In this document: positions 13,227 through 20,425 of the stretch, piece after piece | Numbering within the stretch: position 1 is the stretch's first letter | Layout: every line of letters starts with the position of its first letter | Source: a virus | Length of the DNA: 21,463 nucleotides | Virus record (IMG/VR): IMGVR_UViG_3300021963_000756 | Coordinates: 1-21,463 of that record | Direction: 5' to 3' (one strand) | Made by a program: the position numbers and the translations under genes | The notes under the pieces: model-generated | Database searches by the model: none | What the model saw: the letters and a program-made list of their open reading frames with translations, nothing else | What the model was told of the DNA's origin: nothing

Positions 13227-14048
13227 TCAGAACTCCAGTCCGAGAGCTTTCGCCTGTTCTTCAGTCAGTTCGAGGGCCTTCTTAGCTTTTGGCGCAGGAG
13301 GCGGATTGCTCTCCTCATCATCAGCCACATCAGCAGCTTTGAGAGCTTTAGCAGGAACTCCAGCAGAAGGGAGAGATCGCTCAGCAGGCGCCCCACGCGT
13401 TGCCGCAAACTGGGCCTTGATCTCCGCATGATCTGAGCCAAGTGGAAGCTCAACCAGATCCGATCCAGGAATGTGAGACTTGAGGGCGGCAGTGATGAGG
13501 TTTGTGCCCGTGGAGGAAAGCCACGCATTTACGTCTTCAATTAGCTTGGTTTCGTCATCGCTTGCTGCGGGTCGGTCAGCAAATTCAAGCGCGTTAAAGT
13601 TAATCTTCGCGCCGTCAGCTCCGGTAATAGGATCCCGTTCGTTAAAACTACGGGTCACAAATTTCGTTGCTGTAACCACCGAGGCACAGTTGATTCGGTT
13701 GTTGTAAAGCGTTTGGAAGTAACTAATGAAGTTCTTCTGCGACGATTTACCCGAGATCATCGAGGTGGTGACGCACCGAGGCGGAAGCAGCCTGTGGTTG
13801 GGGGAGACGCCGATATACGCGATCCTCAGGAACTCCTCCTGATTTCGCAGACCGAGATTACCGAAGTAAGGGGTAAAGCCCAACAGGATGAACTCGATGG
13901 GAATACCGTTGTCGTTCTTATCGACGATTGCGCTGTCGGGGTCGACATCAGACTTCCAACGGCGTGCTTGAAGGTCGATCCTTAAAGTGTGCGGAGGAAC
14001 GTTGCAGAGAATTTCGTCTGCGGAGAATTGGCCAGCGATAAAAACCAT
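13227..14048 (-). CDS. Unknown protein next to SSB, Ala/Pro-rich tail (273 aa)
   Basis: Residues 1-170 look like a folded domain with several beta strands (I-P-I-E-F-I-L-L-G-F-T-P-Y-F, E-F-L-R-I-A-Y-I-G-V, K-I-N-F-N-A-L-E-F-A). Residues 205-260 form a flexible Ala/Pro/Glu-rich linker, and the end is L-E-L-T-E-E-Q-A-K-A-L-G-L-E-F, an acidic hydrophobic tip. A folded domain, flexible linker and conserved tip is the plan of DNA-binding proteins that recruit partners. Its place 9 bases after SSB and before a terminator supports a replication or recombination role, but no family is recognised. The start is ATG 14048, with no clear Shine-Dalgarno site. Confidence 0.72.
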   Translation of the reverse strand: MVFIAGQFSADEILCNVPPHTLRIDLQARRWKSDVDPDSAIVDKNDNGIPIEFILLGFTPYFGNLGLRNQEEFLRIAYIGVSPNHRLLPPRCVTTSMISGKSSQKNFISYFQTLYNNRINCASVVTATKFVTRSFNERDPITGADGAKINFNALEFADRPAASDDETKLIEDVNAWLSSTGTNLITAALKSHIPGSDLVELPLGSDHAEIKAQFAATRGAPAERSLPSAGVPAKALKAADVADDEESNPPPAPKAKKALELTEEQAKALGLEF

Positions 14049-14057
14049 GGTCGTAAA

Positions 14058-14702
14058 TCAGAGCGAGAAATCAATAGAACCGATAGCTGCGGCAGCAACT
14101 TTACCCTTTTCAGGGTCCGCTGCCTTTTTAGGAGCGGATTTAGTCGATTTGGGCAAATACAGAATTTTGTCAACGTTGTAGTTCAGATAACTCTTTTCGT
14201 CTTTTTCGCTAGTTGACACTTTGCCGACAGCGATGGTCGGTGTGCCGGGCGACAGTTCAGAAAGCTGTTTGGAAAGTTCCGCCCACGCAGTGAGCTTCAT
14301 CCAGCAGGTCTCGGAGTTTTCGGTTTGCCAAGCAAGGGATCGGTTGGTGACCGTCGTATCACTCAGCTCAACTTCATCAGCTTTGGGACCCAGACCACCC
14401 GTGGCAACGAAGAGGTTGATCGCGAGGAGATCCTCAAAGTTGGCTTCTGTAACCACGAGCATCGGCTGCATTTGCAGAACACCATCGGGTGTTGGCCTGG
14501 TGGGCCCCACTGCGAGCACGGTTTGGTTTTCTTTAAGATCTTTCAGCAGCTTGCCAACGTAGTGGTTCTTTTGCTGAAGGAGCTGTACCTTAGTCGGCAC
14601 GCGTTTGTCGTTTGACGGAAGCGACTCCGCCAGCACATTCAGCACACCATCGTCTTCTTGTGCTTCAGCGGTTACCCGCAATCCCAGCAGAAAAACGTTC
14701 AT
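14058..14702 (-). CDS. Single-stranded DNA-binding protein (SSB-like, OB fold)
   Basis: The 214-residue protein begins M-N-V-F-L-L-G-L-R-V, a typical first strand of an OB fold. Its second half has the order found in bacterial SSB: N-L-F-V-A-T-G-G-L-G, V-T-N-R-S-L-A-W-Q, C-W-M-K-L-T-A-W-A-E-L-S-K-Q-L, then T-I-A-V-G-K-V-S-T, Y-L-N-Y-N-V-D-K-I-L-Y-L. Residues 1-95 may be a second, diverged OB fold or an insertion. The C-terminal 35 residues are Lys/Ala-rich, ending S-I-D-F-S-L, unlike the usual acidic tip. It would coat single-stranded phage DNA for the polymerase and helicase. I use ATG 14702; the frame is open to 14762, but that start would overlap the HNH-HTH gene more. Confidence 0.72.
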   Translation of the reverse strand: MNVFLLGLRVTAEAQEDDGVLNVLAESLPSNDKRVPTKVQLLQQKNHYVGKLLKDLKENQTVLAVGPTRPTPDGVLQMQPMLVVTEANFEDLLAINLFVATGGLGPKADEVELSDTTVTNRSLAWQTENSETCWMKLTAWAELSKQLSELSPGTPTIAVGKVSTSEKDEKSYLNYNVDKILYLPKSTKSAPKKAADPEKGKVAAAAIGSIDFSL

Positions 14703-15231
14703 CTTTAAGTTTTCGGTAAACGGTCGAACGGTGGACGTTGAGAGCCTTGGCGATCTGGTCAACCCCAGCGCCTTGGCTTCGGTACGCTAGGAGCAATTTG
14801 GTATCACCGCAAGTAAGTTTCGAATTTTGGTTCTTGTGATACTCGAAGTGATATGGATTTATACAGTTTTTGTTTTTACACTTTAATTTTGCTGTAAGTG
14901 TATCTTTTGGTATGTTGAGGTATTTAAGGATTATGTCCTTAACGTAAAACCGTTTACGGAACGCGTAGATACAGGGAGATCCGTTTGTGTATTTATCGGC
15001 CCACAAATAACACTCATCGTGTTCAAATGAGTTATGAGCTAAGTCTTGTAATAATCTCGATAACGCTGTTTTTTCTACGACCTCGTATATGAGGTCAAAT
15101 TTATCCGCATCAAATGCCCGTAAAATATCGTAAGCTTGCGCCTGTGCGTGATTTGTATCCAAAGCACACACGTCTATATTAAATTGTGTCTTATTTTTAG
15201 ACAGTATTAAAGTATATCTATTTATATTCAA
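14665..15231 (-). CDS. HNH-like zinc domain with C-terminal helix-turn-helix (188 aa)
   Basis: Residues 70-130 follow the layout of phage HNH (HNH_3-like) enzymes: C-Y-L-W-A-D-K (74-80), I-Y-A-F-R-K-R (88-94), then C118-K-N-K-N-C123-I-N-P-Y-H128-F-E. The usual His pair just before the first Cys of that last motif is missing (it reads T-A-K-L-K-C), so nuclease activity is doubtful. Residues 141-176 (D-T-K-L-L-L-A-Y-R-S to R-S-T-V-Y-R-K-L) form a resolvase-type helix-turn-helix, a DNA-binding head. It may be a decayed homing enzyme turned regulator. The start is TTG at 15231, overlapping the upstream stop as TTGA; its end overlaps the SSB gene by 38 bases. The stretch is visibly AT-rich. Confidence 0.68.
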   Translation of the reverse strand: MNINRYTLILSKNKTQFNIDVCALDTNHAQAQAYDILRAFDADKFDLIYEVVEKTALSRLLQDLAHNSFEHDECYLWADKYTNGSPCIYAFRKRFYVKDIILKYLNIPKDTLTAKLKCKNKNCINPYHFEYHKNQNSKLTCGDTKLLLAYRSQGAGVDQIAKALNVHRSTVYRKLKDERFSAGIAGNR

Positions 15232-16139
15232 CGATTTTTAGCTTTGTACTCAGCGCTGCTTAAGAGAGTTTGCTTGAGGGATTCAAGTTCCTCCGAAGTA
15301 AACCCACCTTCAGCGCGTGGATCTTCCCGAGTATAAGTCTGTATGCCCGAAGGATCGGCATCCCGACCTAACACTTCTCTGTAAAGAGTATTGAGTTGTT
15401 GCTCTTTACGCTCTGGAGACTGCTCGATATCCTTGCGAATGTCTTGGATGCTCATCGAGGATCCGGCGTAATGAGTGAGGCCGCCGGTGTCCGCTTGCCG
15501 CCCTAATACATCTTTGTAAATATTTTGAATGTCCGATTCCCTGCCCGAAACCTGAGGCTGAGGAGCGGGGGCCGGTTCAGGAGCCTTAGGTTGCTGTTGC
15601 TGCATCCCGATAACTTCCACGCGACCCTGCATAATCTGGTCATACAGACCACCTTTACCGGGCAGGTTCGTGGATCCTGGGTTTAAGAGTTGTTGATTTT
15701 TCGTGATGTATTCTTTTAATTCGGCGGGACTATATCCTGCTTCAAGGTTACGCCAATAATCCTCGTGACCAAAATATTCCGGGCTTGCTCCGTAAGAGGT
15801 TGAGATTGCGGGACGGGAAGGCTTGGGCGCTTCCTGCACAGGCGCAGTTACCTGAGGACTAAAAGTATTAGTGATTGTCGGGGATACAGTAATCGGACCT
15901 CCCCCACCCAAGGTCGCAGCTTCCTTTTGACGCATCGTAACTTCTGGTGTCATCTGCGTGGCCGCCCTGCCTAAGCGACCTCCGCGTTGAGTCTTAGGTG
16001 CGAACGTAAATTTAAGTTCAGGAAAATAATCTGTCAGGACTGATTCAGTTTTAGCCTCACCGTTTTCCTCGGTAACCGTGGGCAGCTCAAAACCGAAAGC
16101 CTGACCGGCTAAATCAAAGTTATAGCGACGCCGAGCCAT
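15228..16139 (-). CDS. Protein with two DUF4214-like repeats, possible virion component (303 aa)
   Basis: The N-terminal 110 residues are low-complexity, with many Pro, Thr and Gly. Residues 120-170 have an aromatic segment (Y-F-G-H-E-D-Y-W-R-N-L-E-A-G-Y-S) and end G-L-Y-D-Q-I-M-Q-G. After a Gln/Pro/Ala linker (180-198), two repeats follow: I-Y-K-D-V-L-G-R-Q-A-D (207-217) and L-Y-R-E-V-L-G-R-D-A-D (252-262), the second ending S-S-A-E-Y. The Y-R-x-V-L-G-R-x-x-D...S-x-E-Y pattern is that of DUF4214, distantly like phycobilisome linker domains, and common in surface and phage structural proteins. The start is ATG 16139, 25 bases downstream of a TATAAT box. It is out of place among replication genes. 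Confidence 0.66.
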   Translation of the reverse strand: MARRRYNFDLAGQAFGFELPTVTEENGEAKTESVLTDYFPELKFTFAPKTQRGGRLGRAATQMTPEVTMRQKEAATLGGGGPITVSPTITNTFSPQVTAPVQEAPKPSRPAISTSYGASPEYFGHEDYWRNLEAGYSPAELKEYITKNQQLLNPGSTNLPGKGGLYDQIMQGRVEVIGMQQQQPKAPEPAPAPQPQVSGRESDIQNIYKDVLGRQADTGGLTHYAGSSMSIQDIRKDIEQSPERKEQQLNTLYREVLGRDADPSGIQTYTREDPRAEGGFTSEELESLKQTLLSSAEYKAKNR

Positions 16140-16164
16140 TACTTTTAAGACGGAATCTTTACTG

Positions 16165-16170
16165 ATTATA
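16165..16170 (-). promoter_or_regulatory. Candidate promoter -10 box (TATAAT)
   Basis: A perfect TATAAT on the minus strand lies in the 67-base gap (16140-16206) upstream of the DUF4214-like gene. No good -35 hexamer is found 16-18 bases before it. A start near 16158 would leave a leader of about 18 bases. With the terminator at 13182-13205 it would define a four-gene unit. Confidence 0.45.
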
Positions 16171-16206
16171 CTGCTTCGTAGCTCGTCAGTTCCGAATCAA
16201 AAGCTT

Positions 16207-16707
16207 TCACGCTTTTCGTTCGAAGAAACGTCTCAGCTGATGACCTTTTTGGATCACTTTATCCAATACGTTTAACGTAATAATTGCTTCTTCATATGTC
16301 CTGTAAGTTTGAGCTTTATCTTTGTTTATCACATAATCAGCGACAGTTTTATCCGTCAGGATATTCGTCGCGTATTTACCGGTTGGTCCGACGATGACCC
16401 AGACCTCGCGAAACTTCAGTTTTGTTTCCGAGGCCATTTCGGCTTCAGTGTAGAGTTGTTTTTTCCTAAGTATTTTAGTCGTATTATTTACTACCTTAGT
16501 TTTTTCGTCTTTTTTAATCTTTACGTCGATGTTGTGCTGCCGCTTTAGCGCACGAGCGTGGTTACTTGCCTTTAATGGCGAATCAAAGATCTCTGGTGAC
16601 ACAAAGATACTTTGTTCGCCTGCGATGGCAGCGTAGTACTTGCCGTTGTGCTTCACTGTAAAAATCTCTTTTTCAGGTGTTTTAGGGATTTCAAGCAGGT
16701 TGTCCAT
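16207..16707 (-). CDS. Unknown basic protein (166 aa)
   Basis: The 166-residue product is Lys-rich, with an N-terminal beta-like stretch (E-I-F-T-V-K-H-N-G-K-Y-Y-A-A-I, then S-I-F-V-S-P-E-I-F), a charged middle (K-I-K-K-D-E-K-T-K-V) and a second alpha/beta part (V-W-V-I-V-G-P-T-G-K-Y-A). The G-P-T-G-K is not a full P-loop (it lacks the GxxxxGK spacing), so no ATPase is claimed. The ATG at 16707 overlaps the polymerase stop as TAATG, so it is translated after the polymerase. Function unknown; a polymerase accessory role is possible by position only. Confidence 0.68.
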   Translation of the reverse strand: MDNLLEIPKTPEKEIFTVKHNGKYYAAIAGEQSIFVSPEIFDSPLKASNHARALKRQHNIDVKIKKDEKTKVVNNTTKILRKKQLYTEAEMASETKLKFREVWVIVGPTGKYATNILTDKTVADYVINKDKAQTYRTYEEAIITLNVLDKVIQKGHQLRRFFERKA

Positions 16708-18599
16708 TACTTAGCGGCCCACGAATTGCCTACGCTCGCATCTGCTGATGCTGGCACTGATGTTAAGACATATTGCGCCGCTTGCACCATTGTGTCTTCC
16801 AATATTTTTTTGTATTCCTCTGCCTTGTGTTCTCTAACTTCTAGAACTAGTTCGTCGTGCACACAGGCCACCAAATAAGCGTCATCGTTAAGGGAGTCGC
16901 TCAGATTGGAGATTGCGATTTTTAAGATGTCTGCACCGGATCCTTGGATCAGGGTATTTGCGCTGCACATCATCGTGGCGTCGTCGTAGCTCAGTAATCT
17001 TCGGCGTCCGCACGCTGTTCTGGTGTACGTCCAACCATCAGCCACCAGGGCCCCTCGTTCCTGGTGCCAGATCCTGAGCCGTGGGTACGCCGCGTGGAAG
17101 GAGGTGTGAGCTACCTTCGCTTCCGATAGCGAGATTATCTTGCCGCTTTGAGCGGCGTAGGTTTTGTACTTTCGGTAGCCCATGCCGTACAGCAGAGCGA
17201 AGTTCAGTGTTTTTCCGTCCTGCCTTTCGTCCTTCGTAACTTCGTGAATATCTTTTTTATAAATAAGACTTGCCGTCATCGTGTGTAGGTCAATATTCTC
17301 CACAAACGCTTTTTTCATCTGCGGGATGTTGATCAGCTCCGCCCCTAATCGAAGTTCGATTTGCGCCCAGTCACAGATAACGAGTTTGTATCCGGGGCTA
17401 GCAATAAATATTTCGCGAAAATCTTTTGATCTGGGTACTTGTTGAATATTCACTCCATAAATATTTTTAACTTTCGACTTCGCGACTTTGGGAGCACCGC
17501 TGCTGGTGAATCGTCCGGAGTTTGCACCCACCTGGTTGTAACCCGAGTGAAGCCGCAGTGAAACTGGATTGATGTTGTCCAGCAGCTTATTGGCGTGTTC
17601 GAGTCTCGTTTCGATCTTGGCGCGCTCCCGGTAAAGGCCCAGCGTGGGGTCGTCGCTGTCGAACTCTGCGAGCGCTACCTGGTTTAGTGTCGTTTTATTT
17701 GTTTTGGCGTCTAGCGGCAGTGCGATCCCGCACGCTTCGAACGAGGCGATTAACTGAGCTGGGCTGCTTGGATTAAATTCCTTTGTTCGTTTTTTACCTA
17801 ACGCTAGTTCACCATCCTCTCTCCTAGGAAGCTTCCTATCATCAGGCAGTCGGCGATCTAGTTCTTGTACAAACTCGTTTGTTTTGTTATCGAGCTCTTC
17901 CTCGATCTTTAATTTGAGTTTTTTAAGTTTGCCGATATCGATATTGAAACCTCGTCGACACATCTGCGCAACAGGCCGGATACACTTACTTTCGACCGAG
18001 TAAATGCCCAGTAAGTTCTCCTCCTTAAGTTCTTCGTACTGTTGCTTGGCAATAAGCGGCAGAATTTTTACGTCCTTCGCAGCATATTCAAGCTGACTGT
18101 CAGTTAATTTTTCTGCGCTCCAGTCGCTTGTTTGCTCCTCTTTTGAAATTTCGATCTCCAGGCGACGTTCTGCTACAGCCTTGAGTCCACACGAAACGTC
18201 AGCGAAATACGGTTTTTTAGTTTGAGGGGCGATCCTTTTTTCCTTAAACCCTGCTCGTAATATCCTTTCTGCAATGTAAGTACAGAAAATATTGTTGCGG
18301 TAATCGCAACCGACCGAATATAAAAACTGTAGGTCGAAGTTTGCGTTGTGGATGACCAAGGTCTTCCGTTTTTCTATATATCTGCAGATCGGCTCAACGT
18401 CGATTTTGAAAGCGTCGAATACGTAGACGGGATCAGCTAAGTCGTCGACTGAAGCGGAGCAGAGCTGAATCAGACGGAGCTTTGCTATCCAGCTATCGAG
18501 CCCCGTGGTCTCCGTATCGAGAACTACTTTGTCGTATTTCTGAAGCGCCTCCAAAGCTTCGAGGCATTTCTCTTGGGTATCGACGTAAACGAAGGTCAT
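16707..18599 (-). CDS. Family A DNA polymerase with 3'-5' exonuclease
   Basis: The 630-residue protein is a Klenow-like polymerase without a 5'-3' nuclease domain. Exonuclease motifs: D28-T-E30-T-T-G, H-N-A-N-F-D89, and Y172-A-A-K-D176. Polymerase motifs: A, V-I-C-D410-W-A-Q-I-E-L-R; B, R459-Q-D-G-K463-T-L-N-F467...Y-G; C, V-H581-D582-E583. Motif A reads D-W-A-Q where most bacterial enzymes have D-Y-S-Q. The residue at the E. coli 762 position is Phe. The gene copies phage DNA together with the primase-helicase and SSB. I start it at ATG 18599: a GTG 27 bases upstream (18626) would put the start inside a terminator hairpin. It is coupled to the 16207 gene. Confidence 0.95.
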   Translation of the reverse strand: MTFVYVDTQEKCLEALEALQKYDKVVLDTETTGLDSWIAKLRLIQLCSASVDDLADPVYVFDAFKIDVEPICRYIEKRKTLVIHNANFDLQFLYSVGCDYRNNIFCTYIAERILRAGFKEKRIAPQTKKPYFADVSCGLKAVAERRLEIEISKEEQTSDWSAEKLTDSQLEYAAKDVKILPLIAKQQYEELKEENLLGIYSVESKCIRPVAQMCRRGFNIDIGKLKKLKLKIEEELDNKTNEFVQELDRRLPDDRKLPRREDGELALGKKRTKEFNPSSPAQLIASFEACGIALPLDAKTNKTTLNQVALAEFDSDDPTLGLYRERAKIETRLEHANKLLDNINPVSLRLHSGYNQVGANSGRFTSSGAPKVAKSKVKNIYGVNIQQVPRSKDFREIFIASPGYKLVICDWAQIELRLGAELINIPQMKKAFVENIDLHTMTASLIYKKDIHEVTKDERQDGKTLNFALLYGMGYRKYKTYAAQSGKIISLSEAKVAHTSFHAAYPRLRIWHQERGALVADGWTYTRTACGRRRLLSYDDATMMCSANTLIQGSGADILKIAISNLSDSLNDDAYLVACVHDELVLEVREHKAEEYKKILEDTMVQAAQYVLTSVPASADASVGNSWAAK

Positions 18600-18608
18600 G
18601 TTGAAGGT

Positions 18609-18640
18609 AAAAAAGTGCGCCGTCACAAAGGACAGCGCAC
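18609..18640 (-). terminator. Hairpin terminator or attenuator before the polymerase gene
   Basis: GTGCGC (18615-18620) and GCGCAC (18635-18640) pair, and GTC (18622-18624) with GAC (18631-18633) extends the stem past one mismatch; the loop is six bases. On the minus strand six T residues (18614 down to 18609) follow. It lies after the 66-residue gene and 10 bases before the polymerase ATG. Confidence 0.65.
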
Positions 18641-18654
18641 GTGGTTCGAGCTGA

Positions 18655-18855
18655 TCAGTTTTCGTGTACCGCTGTCATAACCGAGCTGTAGAGCTCAGCT
18701 TGTTGCGAGTGGTACTCGAAATCTTTTTCAAGTGCAGCGCGGATACACTTAATGATTGTTGGAGCATCTAAGGTTTCAGCTGCCATGCAGAAAGCTTCTG
18801 CCAAACTATTTATTAGTTCGTCAGCTTCGTACATTGGCGACAACTTAGGTCCCAT
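18655..18855 (-). CDS. Small helical protein, unknown (66 aa)
   Basis: The product is 66 residues, acidic and almost fully helical, with A-D-E-L-I-N-S-L-A-E-A-F and I-I-K-C-I-R-A-A-L-E. There is no membrane segment or known motif. The ATG at 18855 shares a base with the stop of the upstream 274-residue gene (TGATG), so the two are coupled. Its stop is 15 bases before the terminator hairpin, so it ends a unit. Met8 is an alternative start. Confidence 0.62.
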   Translation of the reverse strand: MGPKLSPMYEADELINSLAEAFCMAAETLDAPTIIKCIRAALEKDFEYHSQQAELYSSVMTAVHEN

Positions 18856-19679
18856 CAGCTTGCTGCCAACATTTCAAAGTTTTTAGCAATATAGCGATCG
18901 ATGTCTCCCCACATCTCGACAAGCTGCTTGCTTCGCTCGGTGGCAGAGATCTTGTAGTAGATGCGCCGAGTGTTCTCGATTTGAGGCGAGGTCGCACCTG
19001 AATTAGTGGCGCCCACCGAGAGCATCCGTTTGTGGTGAAGCAGATCATGCTTTGTGCAGTAAACGAGACCCTCACGTAACGCTAAGTACATAGGCGAGAC
19101 GTGGAAGGTCTTCCGCCGTTCGATTCCGCTGCTGGGATCGATAGGCGACAGCGCACCGTTTCTCAGCTCAAACCCACGCAGGAACTTGCATGACTTACTC
19201 GAACCTTTCGCCATTAGGTCGTTGGCATACATAATGGCGGTCTCCCGTAGGGTCACCCACTCTTTTTCGCTGGTGACTTTTAGAAGCATGGCCACCCCCA
19301 GCGTGGAGTAACGGCTTGTCCGGTTCAGATGAGCAATGATCTCGTCGAGATCAAGTACGGTTGAAGCGCCTTCTAAAACTTTAAGTTTCGGAGTAGCGTG
19401 TTTAGCTTTTTGCTTGGGCGCAGTTCCTTTGGTTTGCTGGATCGAAATCTTCCAAGCGAGCGAAGCTAAATCTTCGCTTTGCTTATTGACTGCCAGCTCG
19501 AACAGTTTGCCAGGATCGAGCGCATCAAAATCGATTACGTGATCAAGGTCGATCATCGGCTTCTTGTCCGAATCCGACGTGGTTGCCGAGAAGAGCGCCA
19601 CGGCTTCTTGAGGTTCAAGGAGAGTGCCGCCTAGACGGAATTGAAAGTTCATGTCAAATGGTTTGAATGACTCGCCCAT
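18855..19679 (-). CDS. Unknown phage protein (274 aa)
   Basis: The 274-residue product is soluble and mixed alpha/beta. Its start F-Q-F-R-L-G-G-T-L-L-E looks like a strand. Residues 84-100 are Lys-rich (T-A-P-K-Q-K-A-K-H), probably a linker, and the second half is helical with a basic patch (S-S-G-I-E-R-R-K-T-F-H-V, H-D-L-L-H-H-K-R-M-L). No family is recognised. I use ATG 19679; Met10 (19652) is equally possible. The 30 bases before ATG 19679 are almost all pyrimidines on the coding strand, so there is no Shine-Dalgarno site. Its position upstream of the polymerase suggests an early or replication-linked role, not proven. Confidence 0.68.
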   Translation of the reverse strand: MGESFKPFDMNFQFRLGGTLLEPQEAVALFSATTSDSDKKPMIDLDHVIDFDALDPGKLFELAVNKQSEDLASLAWKISIQQTKGTAPKQKAKHATPKLKVLEGASTVLDLDEIIAHLNRTSRYSTLGVAMLLKVTSEKEWVTLRETAIMYANDLMAKGSSKSCKFLRGFELRNGALSPIDPSSGIERRKTFHVSPMYLALREGLVYCTKHDLLHHKRMLSVGATNSGATSPQIENTRRIYYKISATERSKQLVEMWGDIDRYIAKNFEMLAAS

Positions 19680-19708
19680 GGTAGAAAGAGAAGAAGAGAT
19701 GACAAGAG

Positions 19709-19740
19709 AAGCTTAGTTTATTTCGTCTTTTTTTAAGCTT
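19709..19740. repeat. Inverted repeat in the 19680-19744 gap
   Basis: AAGCTTA (19709-19715) and TAAGCTT (19734-19740) are perfect 7-base inverted arms with an 18-base spacer that includes seven T residues on the plus strand. On the coding (minus) strand no T-run follows the second arm, so it is at best a weak terminator or an operator for the 274-residue gene. Confidence 0.3.
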
Positions 19741-19744
19741 TCGT

Positions 19745-20197
19745 TCACAGACGCAGGCTTAAATTTTTAAATACTTGCTCAACGTTTTCGCACCACTGAT
19801 CAATGTCGTCGCAAATTTCGTAACTTATTTCGTTTAAATCCTCGTCTAATAATCTGACTGCCTTCCTTAAGAAGGGGATTCGGTCTACCCCGAAAAAAGC
19901 TTTGAAGTAAGAGCGTACGTTAATAGCGATATCGTATGTAACTCCGGTAGGTAGACCGTTTGAATCTTGCTCTCCTTTTACTACTGAGAACAGTAAGTTC
20001 TCTGTTATGTATTCAATACTACAGTCGTTATACTTAAAACTCTTTTTAAATTCGTTCGTAGGTAAATCCAGGCTAGTTTTTATACAGTCGTTTACCCAGC
20101 TTATTAATTCCTCTTTTCCGCTCTGTACGCTGCCGTAATCTAAACAAATTTTTGTAAGTGTCTCTATAAGCTTCGAGATGTGCGTATCGTTCTTCAT
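19745..20197 (-). CDS. Acidic unknown protein (150 aa)
   Basis: The 150-residue product is helical and acidic, with a middle stretch V-T-Y-D-I-A-I-N-V-R-S-Y-F and a C-terminal acidic helix rich in Asp and Glu (D-E-D-L-N-E-I...D-D-I-D-Q-W). No enzyme motif or membrane segment is seen. The ATG at 20197 shares one base with the stop of the upstream small gene (TAATG). The DNA is visibly AT-rich. Function unknown. Confidence 0.65.
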   Translation of the reverse strand: MKNDTHISKLIETLTKICLDYGSVQSGKEELISWVNDCIKTSLDLPTNEFKKSFKYNDCSIEYITENLLFSVVKGEQDSNGLPTGVTYDIAINVRSYFKAFFGVDRIPFLRKAVRLLDEDLNEISYEICDDIDQWCENVEQVFKNLSLRL

Positions 20198-20406
20198 TAA
20201 ATCTTATCCACGTCGTTTATCTTCAACCACCGAAACACGCCGTTTATTTTTCCGCTGCAAATATAAAGGGTATTATTTTCGGGATTGAACCAGAGATCAC
20301 CCAGTTTCGTATTGGTTTCTTTTTCTTCGTCGCTAATCGTACGGTTTACCCACGTCGAGCGCTCTTCGTATTCCTCTATTAGGTTTTGAAGTTTGTCAGC
20401 GGACAT
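20197..20406 (-). CDS. Small protein with a fibre-like G-D-x-W motif (69 aa)
   Basis: After a helical charged start (L-I-E-E-Y-E-E-R), residues 34-63 read K-L-G-D-L-W-F-N-P-E-N-N-T-L-Y-I-C and then G-V-F-R-W-L-K-I. This G-D-x-W-[FY]-[ND]...L-Y...W pattern is often repeated in phage tail-fibre and neck-type proteins, where it forms a small beta unit. Here it stands alone in a 69-residue protein among replication genes, so it may be a detached module. The ATG is 20406, with TAAGAG about 12 bases upstream. It lies 19 bases after the VWA gene. Confidence 0.6.
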   Translation of the reverse strand: MSADKLQNLIEEYEERSTWVNRTISDEEKETNTKLGDLWFNPENNTLYICSGKINGVFRWLKINDVDKI

Positions 20407-20425
20407 CGTTCGTAGGGCTCTTACA

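Noticed and set aside
16207-16707. G-P-T-G-K read as a P-loop.
   Set aside because: The GxxxxGK[ST] spacing is absent and there is no Walker B motif, so no ATPase is claimed.
18599-18626. GTG 18626 as the polymerase start (639 residues).
   Set aside because: The GTG lies in a terminator hairpin and has no ribosome site. The extra nine residues add nothing to the exonuclease domain.
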